DNA from: Pigmentiphaga humi
GTDB taxonomy: Bacteria > Pseudomonadota > Gammaproteobacteria > Burkholderiales > Burkholderiaceae_B
Assembly (NCBI RefSeq): GCF_900606115.1
Contig: NZ_UWPJ01000016.1
Location: 1-64,000, forward strand
Length of the DNA: 64,000 nucleotides
Direction: 5' to 3'
Part shown: piece by piece, positions 8,577 to 18,033 of the stretch
Position numbering within the stretch: the stretch's first letter is position 1
Layout of the letters: every line of letters begins with the position of its first letter
The notes under the pieces: model-generated
Told to the model about the DNA's origin: nothing
The model's database searches: none
Seen by the model: the letters and a program-made list of their open reading frames with translations, nothing else
Position numbers and translations under genes: made by a program

Positions 8577-9368
8577 TCAGGCTTCCTGCAGAAGCCTGTC
8601 GCCGAGCGCGCGGCTCGTTTGCTGCAGCGCGGCCCCCAGCGCCGCGCCGTTCAGGAAATCGCTGCGCCGCTTCGAGCAGACCAGCGATATCGTTCCGATG
8701 ACTTCGTCTTCGAGCATGACCGGCGCGCCGTAGCCCACCACGTCCGGATCCAGCCCCTCGTGGCTCACGCAATAGCCCGCCTTGCGCACGGCGCGCAATT
8801 GCGACCAGCAGTCGTCCCAATCGGCGCCGCCGGAGGGAAAAGTCTGGTCGAACAGCTTGCGCACGCGCGCGCGCGGCCAGAAGGCCAGCACGCTGAACGA
8901 CGGCGCGCCGCGGAACCACGGCAGGCTCTTGCCGCGCAGGTAGGTCAGCTCCAGCGGCTCGATGCCGGGTTCGACCAGCACGTTGAGCAGGTGGTCGCCG
9001 TAGACGTTGGACAGCAGCACGTGGCAGCCGGTCTCTTCGGCCAGGCCGCGCAGCATCGGCTTGCCGACCCGGATGACCGGATCGGTCTCGCGGATCAGCG
9101 CTTCGAGCTCGACCACGCGCGCGCCCACTGCGTAGACCCCGCGCGGCAGGCGCACCAGCAGGCCGGCCTTGCACAGCTCCTTGACGTAGCGATAAGTGGA
9201 CGAAGGCGTAAAACCGAAGTGCGCCGCCAGGTCGTCGACGTTCCAGGCATGGCGCTCGTGCGTGTAGGCGTCGAGCAGGCGCAGCATGCGCTCCAGGCTC
9301 GAACCGCCTTCGCCCGAGCCGTCGCGGCCCGCCGCGTCGTCGGCATCCGCAGCCGGCGCTGGACTCAT
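8577..9368 (-). CDS. IclR-family transcriptional regulator
   Basis: This is a 263-residue IclR regulator. A winged-helix domain at about residues 22-85 (WNVDDLAAHFGFTPSSTYRYVK) is followed by an effector-binding GAF-like domain to the C-terminus. The ATG at 9368 overlaps the TGA of the upstream VOC gene as ATGA, implying translational coupling. The longer upstream frame overlaps that gene and is rejected. Being inside the cassette, it probably regulates its own operon through palindromes at 9958-10013. Confidence 0.92.
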   Translation of the reverse strand: MSPAPAADADDAAGRDGSGEGGSSLERMLRLLDAYTHERHAWNVDDLAAHFGFTPSSTYRYVKELCKAGLLVRLPRGVYAVGARVVELEALIRETDPVIRVGKPMLRGLAEETGCHVLLSNVYGDHLLNVLVEPGIEPLELTYLRGKSLPWFRGAPSFSVLAFWPRARVRKLFDQTFPSGGADWDDCWSQLRAVRKAGYCVSHEGLDPDVVGYGAPVMLEDEVIGTISLVCSKRRSDFLNGAALGAALQQTSRALGDRLLQEA

Positions 9369-9940
9369 GCCTGCGCGCCCGACGCGGCGGCGTCCATCTT
9401 GCGCGCCATCTTCGCGCGCCATTCCTCCCGGCTGCAGAAGCCGGGCAGCGCGCGCGCATGGCGCTCGGACCAGGCCATCAGCTCGTCGGGCGGCAGTTCG
9501 ATGGGCATGGGCACGCGCATGGGCTGCGACACGTACCAGGGCGTATCGACATAGAGCTCCAGCCGGTTGCCCTCGGGATCGCGGCAATAGAGCGAAAGCG
9601 CGTTGCCGTGCGTGACGGGCTGCAGGTCGCTCACGCCGGGATCGTCCTTGAGGCGGCGGTAGAAGGCCTGCAGGGTTTCCAGCGAATCGGCCTGCAGCGA
9701 CAACTGGTTGATCACGTTGAACGGCACGTGTTCCGGGCGGCCCGACACCAGCACGATCTGGTGATGGACGTCCGGGTCGCGGCTGGTGAAGACCAGGTCC
9801 AACGGGCCATGCGGGCTGTCGAGCTTGCCGCGGTCGGTGATCGTGAAATCGAGCACGTTGGAATAGAAATCCGCCATGCGGACGATGTCCCTGACGAAAA
9901 TACCGACGTGACTGAAGGAAAGACCGGGCTTTTTCTGCAT
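9365..9940 (-). CDS. VOC-family (glyoxalase/extradiol dioxygenase fold) protein
   Basis: This 191-residue vicinal oxygen chelate protein has a plausible metal triad: His11 in FSHVGIFVRD, His60 in DVHHQIVLV and Glu128 in DPEGNRLELYVDTPW. That is the two-histidine, one-carboxylate set of type I extradiol dioxygenases. The C-terminal 50 residues extend past the fold. It is first gene of the cassette with IclR and Bug. Ring cleavage of a catechol-like compound is possible, but the sequence alone does not separate this from other VOC reactions. Confidence 0.82.
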   Translation of the reverse strand: MQKKPGLSFSHVGIFVRDIVRMADFYSNVLDFTITDRGKLDSPHGPLDLVFTSRDPDVHHQIVLVSGRPEHVPFNVINQLSLQADSLETLQAFYRRLKDDPGVSDLQPVTHGNALSLYCRDPEGNRLELYVDTPWYVSQPMRVPMPIELPPDELMAWSERHARALPGFCSREEWRAKMARKMDAAASGAQA

Positions 9941-9957
9941 TACAGGAATCCTCTAGC

Positions 9958-9974
9958 TCTATACGAATGATAGA
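9958..9974. promoter_or_regulatory. Inverted repeat in the VOC-IclR-Bug promoter
   Basis: TCTAT-ACGAATG-ATAGA is a perfect 5-base inverted repeat with a 7-base spacer, 18 bp upstream of the VOC gene start. It sits in an A+T-rich 163-bp gap. It may bind a regulator or overlap the promoter; the factor is unknown. Confidence 0.35.
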
Positions 9975-9991
9975 AGCGATAATTTATCTAG

Positions 9992-10013
9992 TTTTTCGCA
10001 TTATGCGCAAAAA
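9992..10013. promoter_or_regulatory. Candidate IclR operator
   Basis: TTTTT-CGCAT-T-ATGCG-CAAAAA is a near-perfect palindrome about 50 bp upstream of the VOC gene, whose operon encodes an IclR protein. Its length and symmetry fit IclR-family operators. The assignment to this regulator is inferred from adjacency. Confidence 0.45.
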
Positions 10014-10103
10014 ACCAGAAAAAATCACCCACGAAAACCCTGATTCCGGAAGAGCGCACGAAAAACGTGGAGAATCGCGGCCGACCGGCGCGCCCGGCCG
10101 GTT

Positions 10104-11777
10104 TCAGGCCTGCCGGGCGGCCGGCGGCCAGGCCCGGGCCAGCAGCAGGCCGCAGACCGCGTCGCCATGGCCGGTGCCGCTGTCCCCGTACAGCCAGCCG
10201 GGCTGGGCCAGGCGTGCCGCGATAAAGGCATCGGCCGCCATGCCGCCCGGCGACTCGCGCAGCAATGCCGCCTGCAGCAGGCAGGTCAGCAGGCCGGCGA
10301 TGCGGCGCGCCTTGAACTCCGCATCCTCGGGCTTGGCGCACAGTTCCATCCACGCCTGCCATGCGGAACGGAACTCGACGCTGCCGCCGCCGCGCTCCCG
10401 CAGGTATTCGGCCAGCGCCTCGAAACCCTGCGGATCGCGGCGCATGGCGCGCAGGACGTCCAGGCACATGACATTGCCCGAACCCTCCCAGATCGCATTG
10501 ACGGGCGCCTCGCGATAAAGCCTGGGCATGGGGCCGTCTTCGACGTAGCCGTTGCCGCCGCAGGCTTCCATGCACTCGGCGATGGCGGCCTCGGCGCGTT
10601 TGCAGACCCAGTATTTGGCGGCCGGCGTCACGATGCGCCGGATCGCGCGCTCCAGCGGATCCTGCCCGGCGAAGGCGCGCGCCAGCCGCAGCCCCAGCAC
10701 CGTGGCGGCTTCGCTCTCCAGCGCCAGGTCGGCCAGCACGTGGCGCATCAGCGGCTGCCGGACCAGCGGTCGGCCGAAGGCGTGCCGGTGCGTGCAGAAG
10801 TGCAGCGCCTGCACGAGCGCCTGGCGCAGCAGCGCGGCGCTGCCCAGCACGCAATCGAGCCGGGTGCAGGCGGCCATCTCGATAATCGTGGGCACGCCGC
10901 GGCCGGGCTCCCCCACCATCATTCCCCAGGCGCCGTGGAATTCCACTTCGGCGCTGGCGTTGCTGCGATTGCCCAGCTTGTCCTTGAGCCGCAGGATGCG
11001 CACCGCGTTGCGGCGGCCGTCCGGACCGTAGCGCGGCACGAAAAAGCAGGACAAGCCCTCGGCCGCCTGCGCCAGCACCAGGTGCGCATCGGCCTGGGGA
11101 ACGGAATAAAACCACTTGTGGCCGGTCAGCAGGTAGCCGCGCCCGCGGCCCGGCGCGCCGCAGGGATCGGCGCGGGTAGTGTTGGCGCGCACGTCCGAGC
11201 CGCCCTGCTTCTCGGTCATGCCCATGCCGACCAGCGCGCCGCGCTTGGCCGCGATCGGCGCGTCGGCCGGATCGTAGCTGCGCGAACACAGCACAGGCCG
11301 CCAGTCGCGCGCGAAATCGATCTCGCCGGGAGGTTCGGCGGCCAGTACCGCCGCGGCGGCGAAGGTCATGGTGGTCGGGCACAGCGTGCCGGCATCGACC
11401 TGGCCCTGCATGACGTAGCCCGCCGCGCGCGCCACCAGCGCCCCGGGCTGCGGCGCGGACCAGGGGCCGTCATGCAGCCCCTGCGCCACGATGGCGCGCA
11501 TCAGCACATGCCAGGCGGGATGGAAGCGGACCTCGTCGATGCGCCGCCCGACCGGGTCGATGGGAACGAAGCATGGCGGGTGAAGATTGGCGTCGCGGCC
11601 GGCGTCGAGCGCCTCGCGGCTGCCCAGCCAGCCTCCGTGCGCGCTCAACTGCCCATGCGCCCGGCCCGCGCCTTCGCGCTCTACCGCCTCGCGCAGGGCG
11701 AGGTCGGTGTCGTAGAGGGAGTAGTCAGCCAGCGGGTCCACCACATTGGCCGGCTCGCCTGCATCGCCATCGGTCAT
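10104..11777 (-). CDS. Acyl-CoA dehydrogenase, AidB-like
   Basis: This 557-residue flavoprotein has the AidB/long-form acyl-CoA dehydrogenase layout. Marks include GMGMTEKQGGSDVRANTT (flavin contact region, about residue 190), LTGHKWFYSVPQADAH, and the C-terminal EACGGNGYVEDGPMPRLYRE followed by AIWEGSGNVM. AidB in E. coli is a DNA-binding flavoprotein of the alkylation response, and most homologues have no proven substrate. The ATG at 11777 follows GGGGAGCC. It stands alone between RmuC and the VOC cassette. Confidence 0.9.
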   Translation of the reverse strand: MTDGDAGEPANVVDPLADYSLYDTDLALREAVEREGAGRAHGQLSAHGGWLGSREALDAGRDANLHPPCFVPIDPVGRRIDEVRFHPAWHVLMRAIVAQGLHDGPWSAPQPGALVARAAGYVMQGQVDAGTLCPTTMTFAAAAVLAAEPPGEIDFARDWRPVLCSRSYDPADAPIAAKRGALVGMGMTEKQGGSDVRANTTRADPCGAPGRGRGYLLTGHKWFYSVPQADAHLVLAQAAEGLSCFFVPRYGPDGRRNAVRILRLKDKLGNRSNASAEVEFHGAWGMMVGEPGRGVPTIIEMAACTRLDCVLGSAALLRQALVQALHFCTHRHAFGRPLVRQPLMRHVLADLALESEAATVLGLRLARAFAGQDPLERAIRRIVTPAAKYWVCKRAEAAIAECMEACGGNGYVEDGPMPRLYREAPVNAIWEGSGNVMCLDVLRAMRRDPQGFEALAEYLRERGGGSVEFRSAWQAWMELCAKPEDAEFKARRIAGLLTCLLQAALLRESPGGMAADAFIAARLAQPGWLYGDSGTGHGDAVCGLLLARAWPPAARQA

Positions 11778-11881
11778 GATCGGCTCCCCGGCCGCGCATG
11801 CGGCATCGCCGGACCCAGGCAGTGTAGCGCCGCGCCGGCGACGGTGGAACCCGTGCGCGAGGATCGGCTCCCGGCCGCGGA

Positions 11882-13390
11882 TCAGGCGCCGTCGGCGGGT
11901 TCTTCCTCGTCGGCGGCCAGGTTGTCGTCCTCCGACCCCAGCAACTGGCGCGCCTGGTTCTCGGGCAGCGCTTCCACGGTCTTGAGGTTGCGCAGCATCG
12001 CGCGGGTGCGCACTTCGGTCTGGCCGATCTTGTTGCTGGCCGTCTCCAGCGTTTTCTTGACGCTGGCCAGCGCATCGCCGAACTTGCCGAACTCGGACTT
12101 GACCGCCCCGAGCACCTTCCACACCTCGGACGAGCGCTGCTCGATCGCCAGCGTGCGGAAACCCATCTGCAGGCTGTTGAGCAGCGCCGCCAGGTTGCTC
12201 GGTCCCGCCACGCTGATGCGCAGCGCATGCAGCTTGTCCATCAATCCGGCGCGCCGCAGCACTTCGGCGTAGAGGCCCTCGGTGGGCAGGAACATGATGG
12301 CGAAATCGGTAGTGTGCGGCGGCGCGATGTACTTCGAGCCGATGCGGCGCCCCTCCAGTTCGACCCCGCGCTCGAAGGCGGCGCCGGCGCTGCGCACGGC
12401 CTCGAGGTCGGCGCGATCCTGCGCATCGACCAGGCGCTCGTATTCTTCCTTGGGAAACTTGGCGTCGATGGGCAGCCAGACCGGCACGGCATCGTCGCCG
12501 CGCCCCGGCAGCCGGATGGCGAACTCCACCAGTTCGTCGCTGCCCGGCACGGGCTTGATGTTGCGGCCGTACTGGGCAGGGGTCATGGTCTGCTCGATCA
12601 GCATGCCCAACTGCACTTCACCCCAGGTGCCGCGCGTCTTGACGTTGGTCAGCACGCGCTTGAGGTCGCCCACGCCGGCCGCCAGGCTCTGCATCTCGCC
12701 CAGTCCCTTGTGCACCGCTTCGAGCCGGTCGGACACCAGCTTGAAGGATTCGCCCAGGCGCTGCTCCAGCGTGGCGTGCAATTTCTCGTCCACGGTGCGG
12801 CGCATTTCTTCGAGCTTGACCGAGTTGTCGGCCTGCATGTCCTTGAGCCGCTGTTCGACCGTGGCCCGGACCTCGGTCATGCGGCGTTCGTTGGCCTCGG
12901 TCAGCACGCGCAGTTGCTCGGAAAAACGATCGGCGAAGCGCTGCAGCGCCAGCGCGCCCTCTTCGCGGCTGACCGCCGCGTCGCGCGTGAGCGAGACGCG
13001 CAGCGCCTCGAAGCGTTCCTGCAGTTGTGCCGTCAGCGTGGTCAGGTTCTGCGCGAAGGCATCGAGCTGCTGGTTCAGGACCTGGGCCTGCTGCGCCTGC
13101 TGGCCGCCCAGCGCCTGCAGGCCCTGCGCCAGGGTCTGGCCCAATTCGGAGCGCAGGCTGCGGGTCGATTCGGCCAGCTCCGTGCGCAAACCGCGCTGGC
13201 TCTCGGCGATCTCGGCGCGCAAGGTCCGCTCCATGCGCTCCTGCGCCTCCAGGATGCGGTCGGGCCGTTCATCGTCGCGACGGGATGCGCGCAGCAGCGC
13301 GAGCAAGGCGAACAGGGCGGCCAGCACGGCGGCTCCGGTGCTGGCCCACAACAGGTAATCGGTCAAGGCTGGATCCCCAAAAGCCGGCAT
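11882..13390 (-). CDS. rmuC: DNA recombination protein RmuC
   Basis: This 502-residue protein has an N-terminal membrane anchor at about residues 12-34. A long coiled-coil region (about 40-240) is rich in Glu, Arg and Gln, and the RmuC nuclease-like domain begins near GTWGEVQLGMLIEQTMTP. RmuC limits recombination at inverted repeats in E. coli. PIDAKFPKEEYERL and IAPPHTTDFAIMFLPTEGLY are conserved family segments. A long apparent frame on the opposite strand is a codon-bias shadow. Confidence 0.95.
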   Translation of the reverse strand: MPAFGDPALTDYLLWASTGAAVLAALFALLALLRASRRDDERPDRILEAQERMERTLRAEIAESQRGLRTELAESTRSLRSELGQTLAQGLQALGGQQAQQAQVLNQQLDAFAQNLTTLTAQLQERFEALRVSLTRDAAVSREEGALALQRFADRFSEQLRVLTEANERRMTEVRATVEQRLKDMQADNSVKLEEMRRTVDEKLHATLEQRLGESFKLVSDRLEAVHKGLGEMQSLAAGVGDLKRVLTNVKTRGTWGEVQLGMLIEQTMTPAQYGRNIKPVPGSDELVEFAIRLPGRGDDAVPVWLPIDAKFPKEEYERLVDAQDRADLEAVRSAGAAFERGVELEGRRIGSKYIAPPHTTDFAIMFLPTEGLYAEVLRRAGLMDKLHALRISVAGPSNLAALLNSLQMGFRTLAIEQRSSEVWKVLGAVKSEFGKFGDALASVKKTLETASNKIGQTEVRTRAMLRNLKTVEALPENQARQLLGSEDDNLAADEEEPADGA

Positions 13391-13434
13391 TGTAGAACCT
13401 GGCCGCGCTCGGGAGCTTTCCGCGCGGCGCCCGG

Positions 13435-13866
13435 CTAGCCCTGCCTATTGCGCATCCAATCTGCAGTGTTGTAGAACGAGGCCAGCAGCTTGTCGGCCAG
13501 CCCGGCATCGATCCCCACCTGCTGCATGGCGCGGCCCATGCATACCACCCATTGGTCGCGCTCCGCATTTCCGATCGAGAACGGCAGGTGGCGCGCGCGC
13601 AGGCGCGGATGGCCGAAGCGGCTGATGTAGTGGTCCGGGCCGCCCATCCAGCCGCACAGGAACCAGAACAGCTTGTCGCGCGCCTGGTCCAACGAAGGCC
13701 CGTGCACGGCGCGCAGGTCGGCCAGGTCCGCATCGAGATCCATCAGATCGTAGAAGCGGTCCACCAGCTCGCGCACCCGCGCCTCGCCGCCTATGCGTTC
13801 GAACACCGTCTCGCCGACCGATGTCGGCTCGGACGGCTGCTGGATCAATATCGTTCTGTCATTCAT
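13435..13866 (-). CDS. Group II truncated haemoglobin
   Basis: This 143-residue 2-on-2 globin has TyrB10 (Y39 in RFYDLM), proximal HisF8 (H93 in LRARHLPFSIG) and TrpG8 (W106 in ERDQWVVCM). The Tyr/Trp pairing marks group II (GlbO-like). Such proteins bind O2 and NO and may protect against nitrosative or oxidative stress. It is a small single gene between the ABC permease (upstream, separated by repeat B) and RmuC. The start at 13866 gives the family length. Confidence 0.92.
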   Translation of the reverse strand: MNDRTILIQQPSEPTSVGETVFERIGGEARVRELVDRFYDLMDLDADLADLRAVHGPSLDQARDKLFWFLCGWMGGPDHYISRFGHPRLRARHLPFSIGNAERDQWVVCMGRAMQQVGIDAGLADKLLASFYNTADWMRNRQG

Positions 13867-13926
13867 TTCAATTATCCATGCGGCTGCGCGCACCTCGGAT
13901 GCGTCAAACCGCCGCTGCCCGATCCA

Positions 13927-14002
13927 GGGCACCGCGGATCCGGCTCCGCCGGTCCGCCAGTGCCACCCCCTGGGTGGCGCACGTAAGCGCGTAGAGGGGG
14001 CT
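13927..14002 (+). repeat. Dispersed palindromic element, copy B
   Basis: This copy matches copy A, with GCGGATCCGGC / GCCGGTCCGC arms. It ends in GTAGAGGGGGCT, and the permease stop codon TAG (minus strand, 14001-14003) overlaps its last bases. It is slightly diverged in the central CCCCCTGGGTGG segment. Confidence 0.85.
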
Positions 14003-16532
14003 ACCCTTCTCTCAGCGTGGCCAGCGGCGGATGGCGCAGCACGCCGCGCAAGCCCATCCATCCGCCCACCCAGGCGCAGGCCACGCCTGCCAGCAAACCC
14101 GCGCCCCATATCCACAGCGCCGGGGTCCACGCGAAGTTGAACACGAAACGCGCCAATAGCCATGCGATGGCCGATGCGCCGACGGCCGCCAGCAGGCCCG
14201 CCGCCCCGCCGATCACGCCCAGCTCCAGCCATTGCGCCACCGACAACTGGCGGCGCGTCGCCCCGAGCGCGCGCAGCAGGCCCGCCTCGCGCACCCGTTC
14301 GTCGCGCGTCGAGGCCAGCGCCGCATAGAGCACCAGGCAGCCCGCCGCCAGCGTGAACAGGAACAGGAACTGCACCGCCGCAACCACCTGCTCCAGGACG
14401 CCCTGCACCTGCCTGAGAATCGCGCTGGTGTCGAAGATCGTCAGGTTGGGGAACTCGCGCACCAGTGCGTTGGGCAAGGCGGCCTGGTCCGCCGGCAAGT
14501 GCAGCGCGGTGATCCAGCTCTGCGGCATGTCGCGCAGCGCGGCCGGCGACATGATGGCGAAGAAGTTGACCTGCATGGAATCCCAGTCCACCGCGCGAGT
14601 TCCCGCAACCTTCACGTCCACGGTATTGCCGGCGATGTCGAAACGCAGCGCATCGCCCAGCTTCACGCCGAGGGTCTTGGCGATGCCCTCTTCCATGGAG
14701 ACCTCGTGCGCCGCCGGGTCCAGCCAGCGCCCGGACACGGACCGGTTGTGGCCCGGCATCGCGTCCATGTAGGACAGGTTGAACTCGCGGTCCACCAGCC
14801 GCTTGGCGCGGTCTTCCTCGTAATCGTCCGGCCCCACGGCACGGCCGTTGATCTCGATCAGGCGGCCGCGCACCATCGGGTACAGCGCGGCCTGGCCGAT
14901 GCCGGCGGCGCGCAGGCGCTGCGCCACGGCGTCGCGCTGATCGGGCTGGATGTTGATCAGGAAACGATTGGGCGCATCGGGCGGCGCGGCCTGGCGCCAG
15001 CCGTCGACCAGGTCGCCGCGGGTCACCGCCAGCAGCAGCAGGGCCATCAGCCCCACCGCCAGCGCGCATACCTGCGCCACCGTCGCGCCGCGCCGCCGCA
15101 CCACGCCCGCCAGCGCAAAGCGCAGCGCCACCGGGCCGCGCTGCCATTGCCGCAGCGGCTCGAGCCAGCGAACCCCCAGCCACGCCACGCCGGCGAACAG
15201 CAGGAAGCCGGCCAGGAAGCCGCCCGCCACCATCAGGCCGAGTGTCAGGTCGCGCGCGAACCACAGCAGCAGCAGGGCGAAACCCAATGCGCCCACGCCG
15301 TAGCCCAGCGCCGTGCGCGCCGGCGCGGCGCCGGCGGTTTCCCGACGCAGCACGCGCACCGGCGAAACGTTGCGCAACTGCGCCAGCGGCGGCAGCGCGA
15401 AGCCCAGCAGCAGCCAGACGCCGGCCAGGAAGCCCTGCACCGCCGGCAGCGCGCCCGCGCGCGGCAGGTCCGCCGTGATGAGACCGCCCAGCAGCACGAT
15501 CAGCCCTTCGTGGGCCGCATAGCCCAGCGCGCTGCCCGCCAACGCGGCCGCCAGCGCGATGATCAAGAATTCGGCGCAGAACAGCCTGGCCAGCATGGGC
15601 TGCGTCGTGCCCAGGCAGCGCATGACCGCGACGCTGTCGACATGCCGCAGCGTAAAGCGCCGGGCCGCCAGCGCCACCGCGACGGCCGCGATCAGCGCGG
15701 CCAATAGAGCCACCAGCGACAGGAATTGCTGGGCGCGGTCTATCGTGCGGCGCATTTCCGGACGCCCCGAATCCAGCGTCTCGACGTGCTGGCCGCGCTG
15801 CGGATGCGCCTCGAGCCAGGCGGCGTAGTCCCGCACGGCGGCCGGTGGACCCGCGGCCAGCAGCCGATACGAAATCCGGCTGCCGATGGTCACCAGCCCG
15901 GTGGCCTCCAGGTCGTCGGCGCGCATCAGCACGCGCGGCGCGACATTGATGAAGTTCATGCCGCGGTCGGGCTCGACGGTCAGCACGCGCGCCACGCGAA
16001 ACGCGCTGTCGCCCAATTGCAGCGTGCCGCCCACGCCGACGTCGAGCAGCGTCAGCAATTGCGGGTCCACCCATACCGTTCCGGACTCGGGGATCTCGCT
16101 CGTCGCCGCATCCGGCGCATTCGGGCCGTCCGCGACCCGCAAGGCGCCGCGCAAGGGGTAACCTGGCTGCACCGCCTTGAGCGCGGCCAGTTGCGAGCGC
16201 TGCGCATCGCCCTCGCCCGCACTCGCCATGGAGGGGAACTGCAAGGTGTCGGTCAGTTGCAGCCCCCGGCTGCTCGCCGCCTCGCGCTGCGCGTCGGAGG
16301 CGGGCGCATCGGAGCCCAGCACCAGGTCGCCCCCCAGCAACTGCGCGGCATCGCGCTCCAGCGCCAGGCGGATGCGGTCGGCCAGGAAGCCCACGCTGGA
16401 GACGGACGCCACCGCGATGACCAGCGCCAGCGCCAGCAGCCGCAGCTCGCCGGAACGCCAGTCGCGCAGCGTCATGCGCCAGGCCTGCAGCAAGGAGGAA
16501 AAGAACGAAAGCGAACGTGCGTCAGGAGTCAT
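14001..16532 (-). CDS. ABC transporter permease, YbbP-like (FtsX domain)
   Basis: This 843-residue inner-membrane protein has two FtsX/MacB-type domains. The first transmembrane helix lies near residues 31-50. A large periplasmic domain follows, then a helix group near 270-400. A second periplasmic domain and three C-terminal helices complete it, with VREAGLLRALGATRRQL in the final cytoplasmic loop. Homologues of E. coli YbbP pair with an ATPase (YbbA) often beside TesA; neither is adjacent here. The start at 16532 is preferred, but the Shine-Dalgarno signal is weak and a start at 16595 is possible. Confidence 0.88.
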   Translation of the reverse strand: MTPDARSLSFFSSLLQAWRMTLRDWRSGELRLLALALVIAVASVSSVGFLADRIRLALERDAAQLLGGDLVLGSDAPASDAQREAASSRGLQLTDTLQFPSMASAGEGDAQRSQLAALKAVQPGYPLRGALRVADGPNAPDAATSEIPESGTVWVDPQLLTLLDVGVGGTLQLGDSAFRVARVLTVEPDRGMNFINVAPRVLMRADDLEATGLVTIGSRISYRLLAAGPPAAVRDYAAWLEAHPQRGQHVETLDSGRPEMRRTIDRAQQFLSLVALLAALIAAVAVALAARRFTLRHVDSVAVMRCLGTTQPMLARLFCAEFLIIALAAALAGSALGYAAHEGLIVLLGGLITADLPRAGALPAVQGFLAGVWLLLGFALPPLAQLRNVSPVRVLRRETAGAAPARTALGYGVGALGFALLLLWFARDLTLGLMVAGGFLAGFLLFAGVAWLGVRWLEPLRQWQRGPVALRFALAGVVRRRGATVAQVCALAVGLMALLLLAVTRGDLVDGWRQAAPPDAPNRFLINIQPDQRDAVAQRLRAAGIGQAALYPMVRGRLIEINGRAVGPDDYEEDRAKRLVDREFNLSYMDAMPGHNRSVSGRWLDPAAHEVSMEEGIAKTLGVKLGDALRFDIAGNTVDVKVAGTRAVDWDSMQVNFFAIMSPAALRDMPQSWITALHLPADQAALPNALVREFPNLTIFDTSAILRQVQGVLEQVVAAVQFLFLFTLAAGCLVLYAALASTRDERVREAGLLRALGATRRQLSVAQWLELGVIGGAAGLLAAVGASAIAWLLARFVFNFAWTPALWIWGAGLLAGVACAWVGGWMGLRGVLRHPPLATLREG

Positions 16533-16674
16533 GGACCGGCGCGAGCAGAAACGAAGGAGGCGGGCGGCTGCCCGCCCGGCGAAGGCGAAACGCAAGCGGA
16601 TGAGACCGGCGCCGCAGCCGCCGGTTCAACCGCCAGCGCGTACTTTACCGGTTCCGTGCCGCGCCGCAGTCTCT

Positions 16675-17874
16675 TCAGCGCGCAGGGGGCGGGCCTCCCA
16701 CGCCTTCGACGAACCAGTCCATGTGGGCGATATCGTTCTCGGCCAGCACGCCGGACTGCTGGCGCACCTTGCCCTGGCTGTCCACCAGGCGACCGCCGAA
16801 AGGATGCAGCGCGCCGGCCGCGATGCGCTGCCGGGCCTGTTCCACCGAGGCGCGCACGGCCTGCGGCACCTTGGGCGAAAGGGCCTCCAGCCCGATCATG
16901 CCGTCCTCGAGGCCGCCCATCACCGCCTGCGGCTTCCAGTTTCCGTCCAGCACCGCGTGCGCGGTGCGCACATAGTGGTCGCCCCAGCGGTGCACCACCG
17001 CGCCGAGCTGGCGCGTCGGCGCGTACCTGCTCATGTCCGAGGTGTAGCCGAGCATCCATGCGCCGCCCGCCTCGGCGGCCTGCGCCACCGCCGACGAGCC
17101 CGAATGATTGGTCAGCACGTCGGCGCCCTGGCGCATCGCGGCCTGGGCCGCATCGCGCTCGCGCGGCGGGTCGAACCAGGTCTGGGTCCAGATCACCCGT
17201 ACCTGCACCTGCGGATTGACGCTGCGCGCCGCCAGGGTGAAAGCATTGATGCCCTGGATCACTTCGGGAATCGGCAGCGCCGCGACATAGCCCAGCACAT
17301 TGCTGCGCGTCATCGCGCCGGCCACCAGTCCGGCCAGGTAGCGCCCCTCGTAGAAGCGGATGTTGTAGGACCCCAGGTTGCGCGCCAGCCGGTAGCCCGA
17401 GGCCTGGTCGAACGCCACATCGGGGAACTCGCGCGCCACCCGCGTCACCGCGTCCATGTAGCCGAACGAGGTGGTGAAAACCAGCTTGCAGCCCTGCCTG
17501 GCCAGGTCGCGGATGACCCGCTCGGCATCGGCGGTCTCGGGCACGTTCTCGACCACGCGGGTCTGCACGCGCGAACCCAGCGCCTGCACCATCTGCAGCC
17601 GGCCGTCCTCGTGCTGGCGCGTCCAGCCCGCGTCGGTGATGGGCGTCACATAGACGAAACCGATCTGCAGCGGCGCGGCGGCCGCCCAGGTCCGCCCCGG
17701 CAGCGCCAGGCCGGCGCCGGCGGCGGCCAGCCAGCCCAGCATGCGGCGGCGCCCGCCGGCCGGACCGAGGCCCGGTTCGTCGGACGGGGAAACGGAATGG
17801 GCAAATGCGGAATGAAAGGACGAAGGACGAATGAAGTCACGGCGCCAGCCAGGCACCGAAACGAGGTTTTTCAC
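16675..17874 (-). CDS. BMP-family nucleoside ABC transporter substrate-binding protein
   Basis: This 399-residue binding protein belongs to the basic membrane protein (PnrA/BmpA) family, which captures nucleosides. Binding-domain marks include IGFVYVTPITDAGW, VFTTSFGYMDAV, GRYLAGLVAGAM and TNHSGSSAVAQ. The N-terminus has a twin-arginine-type signal (GGRRRMLGWLAAAGAGLALP). A GTG start at 17874 is chosen because GAGGAG precedes it. The matching ATPase and permeases lie at 22155-25640, separated by two genes on the other strand. It probably supplies that transporter. Confidence 0.88.
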   Translation of the reverse strand: MKNLVSVPGWRRDFIRPSSFHSAFAHSVSPSDEPGLGPAGGRRRMLGWLAAAGAGLALPGRTWAAAAPLQIGFVYVTPITDAGWTRQHEDGRLQMVQALGSRVQTRVVENVPETADAERVIRDLARQGCKLVFTTSFGYMDAVTRVAREFPDVAFDQASGYRLARNLGSYNIRFYEGRYLAGLVAGAMTRSNVLGYVAALPIPEVIQGINAFTLAARSVNPQVQVRVIWTQTWFDPPRERDAAQAAMRQGADVLTNHSGSSAVAQAAEAGGAWMLGYTSDMSRYAPTRQLGAVVHRWGDHYVRTAHAVLDGNWKPQAVMGGLEDGMIGLEALSPKVPQAVRASVEQARQRIAAGALHPFGGRLVDSQGKVRQQSGVLAENDIAHMDWFVEGVGGPPPAR

Positions 17875-18004
17875 GCAGGTTCTCCTCGAACACGGCTTCC
17901 GGAATAAAGACCGGCCGGGCGGGAAGCACGCCGCGGCAGGCGGTAAACCAGCCGTCATTTTAGCAAGGAGCCATGCCCTGCCCGGCCCTCATTGGGAAGA
18001 GCTA

Positions 18005-18033
18005 TTGTTTTTATTAATTCAATTCAATATACC
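18005..18033 (+). promoter_or_regulatory. Candidate katA promoter
   Basis: TTGTTT at 18005-18010 and TATACC at 18028-18033 are 17 bp apart in an A+T-rich stretch unlike the surrounding DNA. They lie about 60 bp upstream of the katA ATG. The match to the sigma-70 consensus is moderate. Confidence 0.4.

Noticed and set aside
12227-13438. Long open frame opposite rmuC (about 400 codons)
   Set aside because: It is antisense to a clearly conserved protein, rich in Ala/Gly/Arg/His/Gln and without domains. Such frames arise from G+C-biased third positions.
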